Source: an uncultured Opitutia bacterium (GTDB taxonomy: Bacteria; Verrucomicrobiota; Verrucomicrobiia; Opitutales; Opitutaceae). Taken from it: a DNA stretch of 42,792 nucleotides. Both the position numbers and the translations under genes were made by a program. The notes below the pieces were generated by a model, which had not been told where the DNA came from, did not search any database, and saw only the letters and a list, made by a program, of their open reading frames with translations. How positions within the stretch are numbered: position 1 is the first letter of the stretch; each line of letters begins with the position of its first letter. The stretch is taken from positions 1 through 42,792 of the forward strand of contig CAILHZ010000026.1 of assembly GCA_903834135.1 (NCBI GenBank). The letters run 5' to 3'. Shown piece after piece: positions 19,170 to 28,012 of the stretch.

Positions 19170-22100
19170 ATGCATCGTCGCAACTTCCTGTTAAGCCTTG
19201 TAGCTCTTCCTAGCCTCGTATCAGCAAGTACCCTAAAGGGTGCGGCAAGTACACCAGAGCTACTAAAGCCCTTACGCTTAAAGAAAGGCGAAGGACTTAA
19301 TTTCGTTATCCAAGATTTTATTGAGCATCCGCTTTATTGGTGGCCACGTACGCTACTGAGTTATCCATTCGAATATGCAAGTGATATAGATTTAAGCACC
19401 TTAGTTCTTACCTCGATTAAAACAGGTCAGACTGTACCGGTTCAATTTTCTGAAATAACAGCTAGTAAGTCAGGAATTAGCCACGCAAAGCTAAATTTCT
19501 TTTGTGAACTTGCTAGTGGAAGTAAGCAGGAATTTATACTTAATATATCCTCAAATCGTTCTGCATACACCTCTGAGGTAAGTGAGACTGTAGAAGACAA
19601 TACGATAATCTTAGATTCAGGTCTTATGCGTGTACGCATACCTGCAAGTCAGAAAATTCAGTCCATTGTCCCTGGTCCAATCATGCAGGTGTCTCGTGGA
19701 CAAAAATGGTTTGGAGAATCCAGTCTTAGTTTCAAAGACGATCATGTATCTGAGATTACAACGAAACGTGTTGCCTCAGGCCCTCTATTCATTAGTTACC
19801 AAGTAACCTATACCACTGAGAAAAACGCTCTCTACAGTGCAACCATTACCTGTAAAGCGGGTATGGAGTTTGTACATTTCGAAGAAAATATGGAAGGACT
19901 TCCAAAGGGAACTCAGGGAATTCTCACCACAAACTGGTCTAACTTTGAAGCAACGCATCGTCAGGCGCCTAATCACCCTTTCCCTTTATCCGATACAATC
20001 CAAAGCTACGAAGACTATGCATGGGAAAAAATTGACTCCACCTTTGTATTTGATCGTAACCCGTCACCAGATGGCAAATTTCCTTTTACTTTAGGAACCT
20101 ACGAACGAGCACCTGCTAACTTTCACTCAGGTACTTTTGCAAATTTTTGGAACGAAAAAACAGATGATGCTTTAGGTGTCTTCATAGATGATGTAAATGG
20201 GTGGCAAGACCATCAATATACCTACGAAGTTGAATCAACACTGCTTCAAGTACGCTACTTTGCCAAAAGCGATAAATTTTACTGGGAGTGGCCACTCGCT
20301 AGAGGTACACGCTCAACATGCATCACCTGCTATGATCATGCTAAAGATAGACAGGCGATGAAAGACTTGGAGAGTAAGGCAACCGTATTTGCGACGACTA
20401 AAGCCGCCTCACGCTTAACTATTCCCCTCACCTTTACATCTCATACCCTTTTTCTTCAAAACCGGTACGGCTCAATTAACCTAAATCGAATTAAAGATTG
20501 GGTGCTTCATTACCCTGAAACAGGTCGACCACCGATGAAGGAGATCAGTAATGGCAGAGAACAAGATCCCGATCAATTTGTAGATCGAATCATGAATTCT
20601 TCCTACGTGTGCACACTTCCTCTTACAGGAACACGTCAAATGGCAGGACACGGTCCAATACCCGGCAGATCTATTATAAACTTTAGCCCTGTTCCAAGTA
20701 GGCAAATTAGAGGTTGGGTTGAGGGCTATAGCTCATGTGCAGCAAACCTGAGTGCACACCAAAAAAGCCGCATAACTGCAATATTTCTGCTACTTGCTTA
20801 CATTCATGCTGATGATGAATTTATGCCATTAGTTAACATGCTTGCAGGGCATCCTAACTTCCTAGCGGACGTTAAGGCTGTTTCACCTTCGATAGCCTTC
20901 CTATTCCCGGACCATCCTCTCGCACCCACTTGGGCAGATATGTGGGAGAAGTGTCTTGAAGTGAATACCCGATTTAATACACGTCCTGAGGTAAAAACTT
21001 GGGATGCACGCGGTGGCCGCTGGACTGAAAATTTAGGGACTTACGTCTGGGCTTTCATAGGCCCTACTTCAAGAACAGATTATCTACTTAAATGTTATGA
21101 TAATAACGAGCGCATGCTCTCACCTGAATTAGCACAAATGACTGAGTGGTTAGTCAATGTACTTAGTGCTCCCTTTAATGGTGAATCAGAAAAAGCCTAC
21201 AAAAACTTAATGCAAGTGGACTATGGTCGCGAATGGGGTGTTGTTGCTCCTGGTAAAGGACCACGGCGAGTCGATCCACCTCAAGGCGCACACTCAGAAC
21301 AGCGCATTTCACCGCGTTCAATGTGGTACCTAGCTTACTGCTTACGTAATTACGCCCCTATGGCTTCAGAGTATGGCATGTGGGCTTCAAGCCCATTTGA
21401 TAACGATGCTGAAAGTAAAGAATTTCGTAAAAGTACATGGTACCCAAGTAAAGACAACCGAGGCACAAACCCACACTTAAAGAGTTCTAAATTTACGGGA
21501 TACGGTATTGTGCTGCGCTCAGGAGTGGAGACAAAAGAAGAAATTTCTGTTCATTTACAACAAATTGACGAAGGACCTAACTACCGCTGGGGCCGAGCAG
21601 GTGAAGGTGGTAACGGCATGATTTATTTTTATGCTGGTGGAAAATCCTATAGCTACACAGCACCAGAAGACGTAGGTGACCGCGACGACCAGGATACTGA
21701 TTTTTGCACAACCTTTGGTATTTATAGAGAAGGACACTTCCGTACAATCGGCATGAATGGACTCACTCGCCCTATGTATAATTTAGGAACAGGTCAGTAT
21801 GCTGAATTAGTTCCAAGACAAGGTACAAACGCCTATGCCTCACCAGAGTATATAAGCCGTAGCGTTTTATTAGCAGGCAATCAGTATTTTATTCTTTATG
21901 ACAGTGTATCTGACCAATCCTTGGTTCATCGACTATCTTGGTTTGTGCGTAAAGGCGATTCACTTCCTAATATCCAATTACTTCTAGGAGCATCTGGAAA
22001 TAGGGAGACACAGAAAACAGAAATCAATACCGTTTCTAGTACAGGAGTATGGTTTGATGGCATTGGAGATTCCTTAGCTGTTATTAGTCATAGAAAAGAT

Positions 22101-23228
22101 ATCCAATCTGAAAGCACTAATTTTGGATGCCGCGTTACGCTGCCGGGCATCGAAGATCTCGTTTTCAGAAAACCGCATACCGTACATTTTAAAGAAAATA
22201 ATTTAATTTTTTCAGGCACAGCTGGATTAATTCGCACAGAAGGCACTCGCATCGAATTTTCACTTTTCCATGGAACACGAATTGCCGTCCGTGGTTTATT
22301 ATTTGAAACAAACGATGAAGATCTAGGCATTGGTGGTAGAATTGAAAACGGTAAAGAGCCAACAGGAAAATTCTATGCGTATAAACCAAGCGAACTAACA
22401 CTAACTACCCAAGGGCTTGCTCAAGGAACACACCTGTTTGTAGACGGAATCTCACATGGTGAAATAACAGAAAAAAGCTCACTCACTGTACAACTAAAGC
22501 AAGGCGAACACAGTTGGGAATTATCCACTACTCTACCCACCCCGTGCGCACCAAGTATTATACGTACTGAAAATTACACAGGTGGTGCACGCATTATAGG
22601 AGCACCTGTAGCTTCAGCCACACACTACCGCTTAGAGCTCAGCTTGGATAATGGTGTCACGTGGAGTAAAGTTAAGACTCAGGCTAATCCTGTATTTACA
22701 ATCGAAGGCTTAAAAAACGAAACTAAGGTTCACGTGCGCTTTACTGCACTAAATGAAGTACACGAAAGTCTACCTGGAGCAGAATATCCACTGTATGTAA
22801 GTGATAAACCACCGCAGACACCTGACGGATTACGTCTTAAACTAAAAAAAGGTCAGGCTAAGTTAAGCTGGGGTGAAATTCTTGGAGCATCCGAGTACCG
22901 ACTGTATGGACGTACATGTCCAGACAAAGAGTTTAAACTGCTCTACAAAGGAATAGAGTGCTCCCTTACGGATAATCGTGAGATCATTGAGGCCTCAAAT
23001 GCAAAGCCCTCTAATACACCTGTAAACCCTAAAGCCGGCGTTATTGAATACTGCGTTACTGCTGTAAATGATAATGGAGAAAGTAAGCGCTCACGCATTG
23101 CAAATACAGATCCAGCGTCCTGGCGAAATTGGGATCCTAGCCCAGGCGAAAGATTTCGTAGACTCACTAACGTGAGTGAGGACTATATGCATCCAAATAC
23201 AGATGCTCCAAAGTACTATCCCATTTAA
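19170..23228 (+). CDS. Very large TAT-exported putative polysaccharide lyase
   Basis: I start this gene at the ATG at 19170, giving 1352 residues, because it creates a good export signal ('HRRNFLLSLVALPSLVSA', a TAT-like leader). A TTG 78 bp upstream extends the frame but buries the signal. There is an N-terminal beta-rich region (about residues 30-400), then a helical region (about 490-750, with 'GRWTENLGTYVWAF'). Next is a beta-sandwich beginning near residue 785 ('SVHLQQIDEGPNYRWGRAGE'), faintly like the second half of heparinase II/III enzymes. Two fibronectin III-like modules follow at about 1120-1205 and 1210-1330. A role as a uronan or ulvan lyase is inferred from context and fold pattern. 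I cannot name a CAZy family, and it may be new. Confidence 0.7.
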   Translation: MHRRNFLLSLVALPSLVSASTLKGAASTPELLKPLRLKKGEGLNFVIQDFIEHPLYWWPRTLLSYPFEYASDIDLSTLVLTSIKTGQTVPVQFSEITASKSGISHAKLNFFCELASGSKQEFILNISSNRSAYTSEVSETVEDNTIILDSGLMRVRIPASQKIQSIVPGPIMQVSRGQKWFGESSLSFKDDHVSEITTKRVASGPLFISYQVTYTTEKNALYSATITCKAGMEFVHFEENMEGLPKGTQGILTTNWSNFEATHRQAPNHPFPLSDTIQSYEDYAWEKIDSTFVFDRNPSPDGKFPFTLGTYERAPANFHSGTFANFWNEKTDDALGVFIDDVNGWQDHQYTYEVESTLLQVRYFAKSDKFYWEWPLARGTRSTCITCYDHAKDRQAMKDLESKATVFATTKAASRLTIPLTFTSHTLFLQNRYGSINLNRIKDWVLHYPETGRPPMKEISNGREQDPDQFVDRIMNSSYVCTLPLTGTRQMAGHGPIPGRSIINFSPVPSRQIRGWVEGYSSCAANLSAHQKSRITAIFLLLAYIHADDEFMPLVNMLAGHPNFLADVKAVSPSIAFLFPDHPLAPTWADMWEKCLEVNTRFNTRPEVKTWDARGGRWTENLGTYVWAFIGPTSRTDYLLKCYDNNERMLSPELAQMTEWLVNVLSAPFNGESEKAYKNLMQVDYGREWGVVAPGKGPRRVDPPQGAHSEQRISPRSMWYLAYCLRNYAPMASEYGMWASSPFDNDAESKEFRKSTWYPSKDNRGTNPHLKSSKFTGYGIVLRSGVETKEEISVHLQQIDEGPNYRWGRAGEGGNGMIYFYAGGKSYSYTAPEDVGDRDDQDTDFCTTFGIYREGHFRTIGMNGLTRPMYNLGTGQYAELVPRQGTNAYASPEYISRSVLLAGNQYFILYDSVSDQSLVHRLSWFVRKGDSLPNIQLLLGASGNRETQKTEINTVSSTGVWFDGIGDSLAVISHRKDIQSESTNFGCRVTLPGIEDLVFRKPHTVHFKENNLIFSGTAGLIRTEGTRIEFSLFHGTRIAVRGLLFETNDEDLGIGGRIENGKEPTGKFYAYKPSELTLTTQGLAQGTHLFVDGISHGEITEKSSLTVQLKQGEHSWELSTTLPTPCAPSIIRTENYTGGARIIGAPVASATHYRLELSLDNGVTWSKVKTQANPVFTIEGLKNETKVHVRFTALNEVHESLPGAEYPLYVSDKPPQTPDGLRLKLKKGQAKLSWGEILGASEYRLYGRTCPDKEFKLLYKGIECSLTDNREIIEASNAKPSNTPVNPKAGVIEYCVTAVNDNGESKRSRIANTDPASWRNWDPSPGERFRRLTNVSEDYMHPNTDAPKYYPI

Positions 23229-23278
23229 TCTAACGTAAGTCGTGCCTAAGTTCTAGTTGTATTTAAGTCATATTTTCC

Positions 23279-24325
23279 ATGGCAAATAAAAGTCTGACTA
23301 TTCTCACGGCACTAATAGCTCTTTATTGTGTAGAGCCTCTAAATGCTGACCTCCTAACTATCGACTTAGCCTACCAGACACGTGAGCAGTTCCTAAAGAT
23401 AATTGATAGGCCAAAAGTCGAGCTCCTAGCAGAATCAAGCACAGTCTCTTCTCAGGATGGTTTCACTCATCTTAAATTTAGTTACAATTCAGATTCTAGA
23501 AATCGCGTTCCAGGTATAGCTATTACACCATCTATTCATGGCAAGCGCCCAGTCGTTATAGTCATGCACGGCACAGATGGGAGTAAAGAGCGCATGATTC
23601 CTGTCATGACTCAATTAGCTAAACTTGGATTTTACACAGTAGCTATAGATGGACGGTACCACGGTGCTAGAAAAAACAGTAATCAAGGAAACAGTGATTA
23701 TAACAAAGCTATTTTAGATACCTTTACTACAGGCATAGATCATCCCCTGTATTATGATACCGTTTGGGATACAATGCGCCTAATTGATTACCTGCAAACA
23801 CTTCCTGACATAGATTCTAGCCGCATAGGTGTTATCGGTTTTTCTAAAGGTGGTATCGAAGCCTATTTTCTAAGTGCAGTAGATAATAGAGTTAAAGTTT
23901 CTATTCCTTGCATAGGAATGCAAAGTTTTCGATGGGAATTAGATCATAATGACTGGCAAGTAAGAGTTGGAACTTTTAACGCGGCTTTTACTGCCGCTGC
24001 AAAACAAGAAGGGATTAAAAATCCCGATGCGGCATTTGTTCGTAAGTTCTATGACCGTGTAGTTCCGGGAATTTATGGTCCCTTTGATGGTCCAATAATG
24101 ATCCAATTAATCGCACCTAGACCTTTATTAGTTATAAACGGTGAATTAGATCATCATTCACCTCTACCTGGCTTAAGTGAATGCGATGAAGCTGCTCGTA
24201 TTGCGTATGGAGCTGCTAATGCAGAAAAATTCGTTCAACGTATAGAACCCAATACCGGTCATAGCGTTACTGCTACCTACCAAATTGAAGCCAATAACTG
24301 GCTGGTAAGATGGCTGAAGCCTTAA
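23279..24325 (+). CDS. Secreted alpha/beta-hydrolase, probable carbohydrate esterase
   Basis: A 348-residue protein with a Sec signal (about residues 1-23). It is a dienelactone-hydrolase/acetyl-xylan-esterase-like alpha/beta hydrolase: oxyanion motif 'VMHGTDG' (95-101), nucleophile S189 in 'GFSKGG', acid D291 in 'NGELDHH' and H328 in 'NTGHSV'. The complete triad suggests an active enzyme. It lies 50 bp after the giant lyase gene in the same direction, so it probably removes acyl groups from the polysaccharide or its oligomers. Ulvan is not strongly acetylated, so the substrate remains open. Confidence 0.8.
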   Translation: MANKSLTILTALIALYCVEPLNADLLTIDLAYQTREQFLKIIDRPKVELLAESSTVSSQDGFTHLKFSYNSDSRNRVPGIAITPSIHGKRPVVIVMHGTDGSKERMIPVMTQLAKLGFYTVAIDGRYHGARKNSNQGNSDYNKAILDTFTTGIDHPLYYDTVWDTMRLIDYLQTLPDIDSSRIGVIGFSKGGIEAYFLSAVDNRVKVSIPCIGMQSFRWELDHNDWQVRVGTFNAAFTAAAKQEGIKNPDAAFVRKFYDRVVPGIYGPFDGPIMIQLIAPRPLLVINGELDHHSPLPGLSECDEAARIAYGAANAEKFVQRIEPNTGHSVTATYQIEANNWLVRWLKP

Positions 24326-24490
24326 GAGATAAATTATCAACAGTTTTGCAAATACTGGCTTAGCTCCTAGGCAGAACCCTAATTAGCATAAATAATGTCA
24401 TCCATCGTATAGTGGTGATATATAAGCTCTAGATATTCGTGTAAGTTTGACAGTGAGACAAACTACAAACATTTAAACCATGTACATAAA

Positions 24491-25705
24491 ATGCTTAAAA
24501 TTATTTCGCCCCTTGTTTTAGCGAGTTTATTATGGTGCATGAGTTCAGCGTCTGAAAAAGACCTAAATCAAAGACCTAACACATTGATACTGCGTTCAGA
24601 CGCCCTGCTTAAGGTTAAACAGTCATTAAACACCAGTACTAGATATACAGCTTCACTCAAACAACTACGCTTAGAGGCAGATGTTATACTTAAACACAAG
24701 CCATCATCTGTAATGGATAAAAACCTTGTGCCTGCAAGCGGCAGTAAACACGACTATTACAGTTTGGCCACGTATTGGTGGCCAGATCCTTCCAAACCAA
24801 ATGGTTTACCCTATATAAGACACGACGGTGAACGAAATCCGGAAATTTATAAAGGTACCGATTATGCAGCATTCTTAAATCTATGCAGTTCCGTAGAAAC
24901 ACTGAGTTTAGCCTATTGGTTTACTCGTGATGAGAAATACGCAAGTAAGGCATCTGAGCTACTGCACGTATGGTTTATTAATCCATCCACTCGGATGAAT
25001 CCAAATTTACAATATGCTCAAGCAATTAGGGGCATTAATGACGGTCGCGGTATAGGCATCATAGAAACACATTATCTCATTCCACTCATTGATGGTTTAG
25101 CACTCATAGAAGGCTCACGAACATGGTCAGCAGCCGACAAAACAGCTATGCACGACTGGTTGAATAGCTTTTATCTGTGGCTTACCACCAGTCAAAATGG
25201 ATTAGAGGAAAAAGCAGCCAAGAATAACCACGGTTCGTGGTGGGATGTACAAGCGGTCGACTTAGCACTGGCTTTAGGACGTAATAATGAAGCTATAAAG
25301 CTTCTAGAAGATGCAAAATTAAAGCGTATAGCCTACCAAATCGAACCTGACGGTTCTCAACCACTTGAACTCGAGCGCACGAATTCCCTGAATTACTCAA
25401 TTTTCAATTTAGAGGCACTTGTAGCGCTCTCGCGCTTAGCTGAAAACGTGAACCTAGACTTGTGGAATTTTACAACACGTGATGGCAGGAACATTAGTAA
25501 AGCGCTAGCCTTTATTGCGCCATACCTTGATCCTGAAAAAAAATGGCCTAAAAAAGACATCGTAGAAGCTAAACGAAATCGAATACCGCCCCTACTTATT
25601 GAAGCCCTACACCATGAAGATAATCAGATATGGCATGAATTACTTATGAAATACTCGGATAAGCCTGACGTAACTGAACACTGGAAATTAACTTGGGTAA
25701 ACTAA
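24491..25705 (+). CDS. PL38-like uronan lyase (alginate_lyase domain)
   Basis: A 404-residue secreted protein with the alginate_lyase (PF05426-type) toroid. Family stretches are 'SLATYWWPDPSKPNGLPYIR' (91-110), 'NNHGSWWDVQ' (245-254) and 'ERTNSLNYSIFNLEAL' (295-310). H247, R296 and Y302 have the same spacing as the catalytic His, Arg and Tyr I recall for the PL38 enzyme from Bacteroides ovatus (H243, R292, Y298), which supports PL38. Members cleave poly-glucuronate or poly-mannuronate stretches. Here glucuronan-like regions released from green algal wall polysaccharide are a reasonable substrate. A 165-bp gap with nothing recognisable separates it from the esterase, so it may have its own promoter. 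It ends the locus. Confidence 0.78.
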   Translation: MLKIISPLVLASLLWCMSSASEKDLNQRPNTLILRSDALLKVKQSLNTSTRYTASLKQLRLEADVILKHKPSSVMDKNLVPASGSKHDYYSLATYWWPDPSKPNGLPYIRHDGERNPEIYKGTDYAAFLNLCSSVETLSLAYWFTRDEKYASKASELLHVWFINPSTRMNPNLQYAQAIRGINDGRGIGIIETHYLIPLIDGLALIEGSRTWSAADKTAMHDWLNSFYLWLTTSQNGLEEKAAKNNHGSWWDVQAVDLALALGRNNEAIKLLEDAKLKRIAYQIEPDGSQPLELERTNSLNYSIFNLEALVALSRLAENVNLDLWNFTTRDGRNISKALAFIAPYLDPEKKWPKKDIVEAKRNRIPPLLIEALHHEDNQIWHELLMKYSDKPDVTEHWKLTWVN

Positions 25706-25906
25706 AGTCACTAGAGCTTAATGATTAGATAAAAAAGCGATATAATTTAGTGGCCCTAAAATAAATCCATCTAAAACCAGTTTAGTTTTCATATAGATTT
25801 TTGTAGGGGTTGATTTAGCAATATCCTTAGCTAGAGTAAGGTTATTAACTCTATACCTAGCCACACTTGTGATTAGCAAGTATAAACTAACCTATAATTA
25901 AATTTT

Positions 25907-26272
25907 ATGCCTAAAAAGACTATTCCACATAATCGTAAAACGCAGAGATCTAGCTGCCCTATATCCTGCACACTAGATATTCTAGGAGACAAATGGACTC
26001 TTCTCATTGTACGAGATATGTGGATGGGATATACCCGGTTCAAAGAATTTTCTGCAGGACCTGAAGGTATACCCACAAATATCTTATCCGAAAGATTAGT
26101 AAGGCTAGTAAATAGCAATATAACGGAGCGAGTAGCCTCCGCAGATGGCTCTAGGCACCCCGCCTATCAATTAACCAATAAAGGCAAAGCACTGATACCT
26201 ACATTAGAGTCTATGATTGACTGGGGTCTAAAGTGGGAAGATGGAGCAAGTAAAAAGGTAGCAAAAAGGTAA
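25907..26272 (+). CDS. HxlR-family winged-helix regulator
   Basis: A 121-residue protein with the HxlR signature 'CPISCTLDILGDKWTLLIVRDM' beginning at C17 (second Cys C21), then a winged helix with 'FSAGPEGIPTNILSERL' and 'YQLTNKGKALIPTLESMIDW'. These are dimeric DNA-binding proteins, often responding to reactive electrophiles or oxidants through the N-terminal Cys. It is preceded by 201 bp of A/T-rich sequence with no gene. The next gene, an esterase, lies 128 bp downstream and may be its target, but no operator could be identified. Confidence 0.88.
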   Translation: MPKKTIPHNRKTQRSSCPISCTLDILGDKWTLLIVRDMWMGYTRFKEFSAGPEGIPTNILSERLVRLVNSNITERVASADGSRHPAYQLTNKGKALIPTLESMIDWGLKWEDGASKKVAKR

Positions 26273-26400
26273 ATCTATTTAGTTAAATAATCAGGAATAT
26301 CATATAACATTGAGTACCTTCTCTGTTACATTTTAATGTCGTTCTTGCATTTCGTGTATTTAAAATCGCTTTTGATAGACATACTCAAAATGATCATACG

Positions 26401-27561
26401 ATGTTTCGCTGGATCGCCTTTATCCTGTGCATTGCACTCATTCTATTCTCCTCACTCACGGTACTCCACGCTCCCACTCTTTTCACTTGGGAAGCAGCTA
26501 TAGGTGCAGATGAATTTGGTCATTTTTTTATAGCTCTTAGTTTATTTCTGTTTATTTTTTCGGTTTTACCTAAAAACCGTGCACACCGCACTAGTTGGAT
26601 AACAGCTATACTCGCAATTATCTCACTTGTCTGTTTGTTGCGACCCCTTACTAGCGCCATTTGTTTAAGTTACCAGCTTAACTCGAATCTCATTAATGCA
26701 TTCGATGAAAGTGCATCTGTGAGTGATGTGATAAAATGGAAAGATCTTTTCAAGATAGGTATAAAAAATAAAATTGTACCCGAGAATTATATTTACTCCC
26801 GTAGTAGAAGCACAAACGCAACGACATTAGACTTCTATAGAGCTGTAAATCATTCATCAACTAAGGCTCCCTGTATTGTTACAATTCACGGTGGCAGTTG
26901 GCATGGGGGTGATAAAATGCAGCTACCAGACATAAACTCTGTACTCGCTAATAAAGGTTATGCAGTCGCCTCTATAGATTATAGGTTAGCCCCTATCTAC
27001 AAGTGGCCAGCTCAAAAAGAAGATGTTAGTTTAGCACTAGAGTATTTAAAAACTAACGCTGAAATGCTTGGAATAGATCCAACTAAATTTGTACTATTAG
27101 GAAGAAGCGCAGGAGCTCAAATTGCCAGCTCAGTTGCATACACACTCGAAGATCAGTCGATCAGAGGAGTTATTTCCTTATACGGCCCACAAGATATGAA
27201 ATTTGCCTGGGATCACGCCTCTTCAAGCGATGTGCTAGATACATATTCATTATTTAAAGACTACATTGGCGGATCACCTAGTGAGTTTCCAAATGAGTAT
27301 AAACAGACCAGCGCGATAATGAATATATCTGCAAAATCCCCACCTACTCTCTTGATCCATGGAAATTTAGATACGCTAGTATGGTACAAACAAAGTGATC
27401 GCATGAATATTAGCCTAACAAAGGCAAATGTTCCCCATTATTATTTAGCTCTACCTTGGGCAACCCATGGCTTTGATTATAATTTAAACGGACCAGGAGG
27501 ACAATTAGAGCAAGCCTGTATAGATGGATTTTTGCATTATGCGTTCAAAACGCCAAGGTGA
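26401..27561 (+). CDS. Membrane-anchored alpha/beta-hydrolase (HSL/BD-FAE-like esterase)
   Basis: A 386-residue protein. The first 90 residues hold about three hydrophobic helices (5-22, 40-56, 66-88). The catalytic domain shows the lipase/esterase motif 'HGGSW' (163-167) for the oxyanion hole, nucleophile S236 in 'GRSAG', the acid in 'HGNLDTLVW' and the His in 'ATHGFDYN'. 'SIDYRLAP' (191-198) is typical of hormone-sensitive-lipase-like esterases. The catalytic domain probably faces the periplasm or the membrane surface. Neighbours do not reveal the substrate; a small acyl ester or lipid is most likely. Confidence 0.8.
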   Translation: MFRWIAFILCIALILFSSLTVLHAPTLFTWEAAIGADEFGHFFIALSLFLFIFSVLPKNRAHRTSWITAILAIISLVCLLRPLTSAICLSYQLNSNLINAFDESASVSDVIKWKDLFKIGIKNKIVPENYIYSRSRSTNATTLDFYRAVNHSSTKAPCIVTIHGGSWHGGDKMQLPDINSVLANKGYAVASIDYRLAPIYKWPAQKEDVSLALEYLKTNAEMLGIDPTKFVLLGRSAGAQIASSVAYTLEDQSIRGVISLYGPQDMKFAWDHASSSDVLDTYSLFKDYIGGSPSEFPNEYKQTSAIMNISAKSPPTLLIHGNLDTLVWYKQSDRMNISLTKANVPHYYLALPWATHGFDYNLNGPGGQLEQACIDGFLHYAFKTPR

Positions 27562-27640
27562 AATTGTAACATCGATTTAATAATACTCTTACTGCAATAT
27601 ATCCTGGAAATATATAATTTTAGAGCACCATAAGATAAGC

Positions 27641-27958
27641 ATGAGATTAGCTGACTATATATCGTTCACACTCGCATTAGCTGTTACTAGGATATCATGC
27701 ACATCTGCAATTAAACGAGTCATGGATGAGCTATCCAATAAGCTTTATCTCAAAATTGAACAAAAAATAGAAATAGCTACAATTATGAGAACTAAGGCTC
27801 TTCATATGAGTGCTATTTGTGGTCATATCTCCTTAAACGAATCGGATATAAAGTCGCGTATGCAGGAAATTACGAATTCAGCTATCTCAAAAATTAAAGA
27901 TGTGCTACTACCTGATCAGAAAATAATTTTTGAAGATTCTTTGGTAGATACCTATTAA
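27641..27958 (+). CDS. Small secreted protein, possibly Spy/CpxP-like
   Basis: A 105-residue protein with a short hydrophobic leader (about residues 5-23). The mature part is mostly helical: 'LYLKIEQKIEIATIM' (about 35-49) and 'ISKIKDVLLPDQKIIFEDSL' (about 82-101). This recalls the paired 'LxLTxEQ...' and 'ILTPEQ...F' helices of periplasmic chaperones such as Spy and CpxP, but the match is weak. It lies between the membrane esterase and the FAD oxidase, with no overlapping alternative gene. It could also be an uncharacterised secreted peptide. Confidence 0.45.
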   Translation: MRLADYISFTLALAVTRISCTSAIKRVMDELSNKLYLKIEQKIEIATIMRTKALHMSAICGHISLNESDIKSRMQEITNSAISKIKDVLLPDQKIIFEDSLVDTY

Positions 27959-28012
27959 TAGGATATTTGCCTTTTAATAACTATAGACACTAACAGCATG
28001 TAAGGCAGATCA

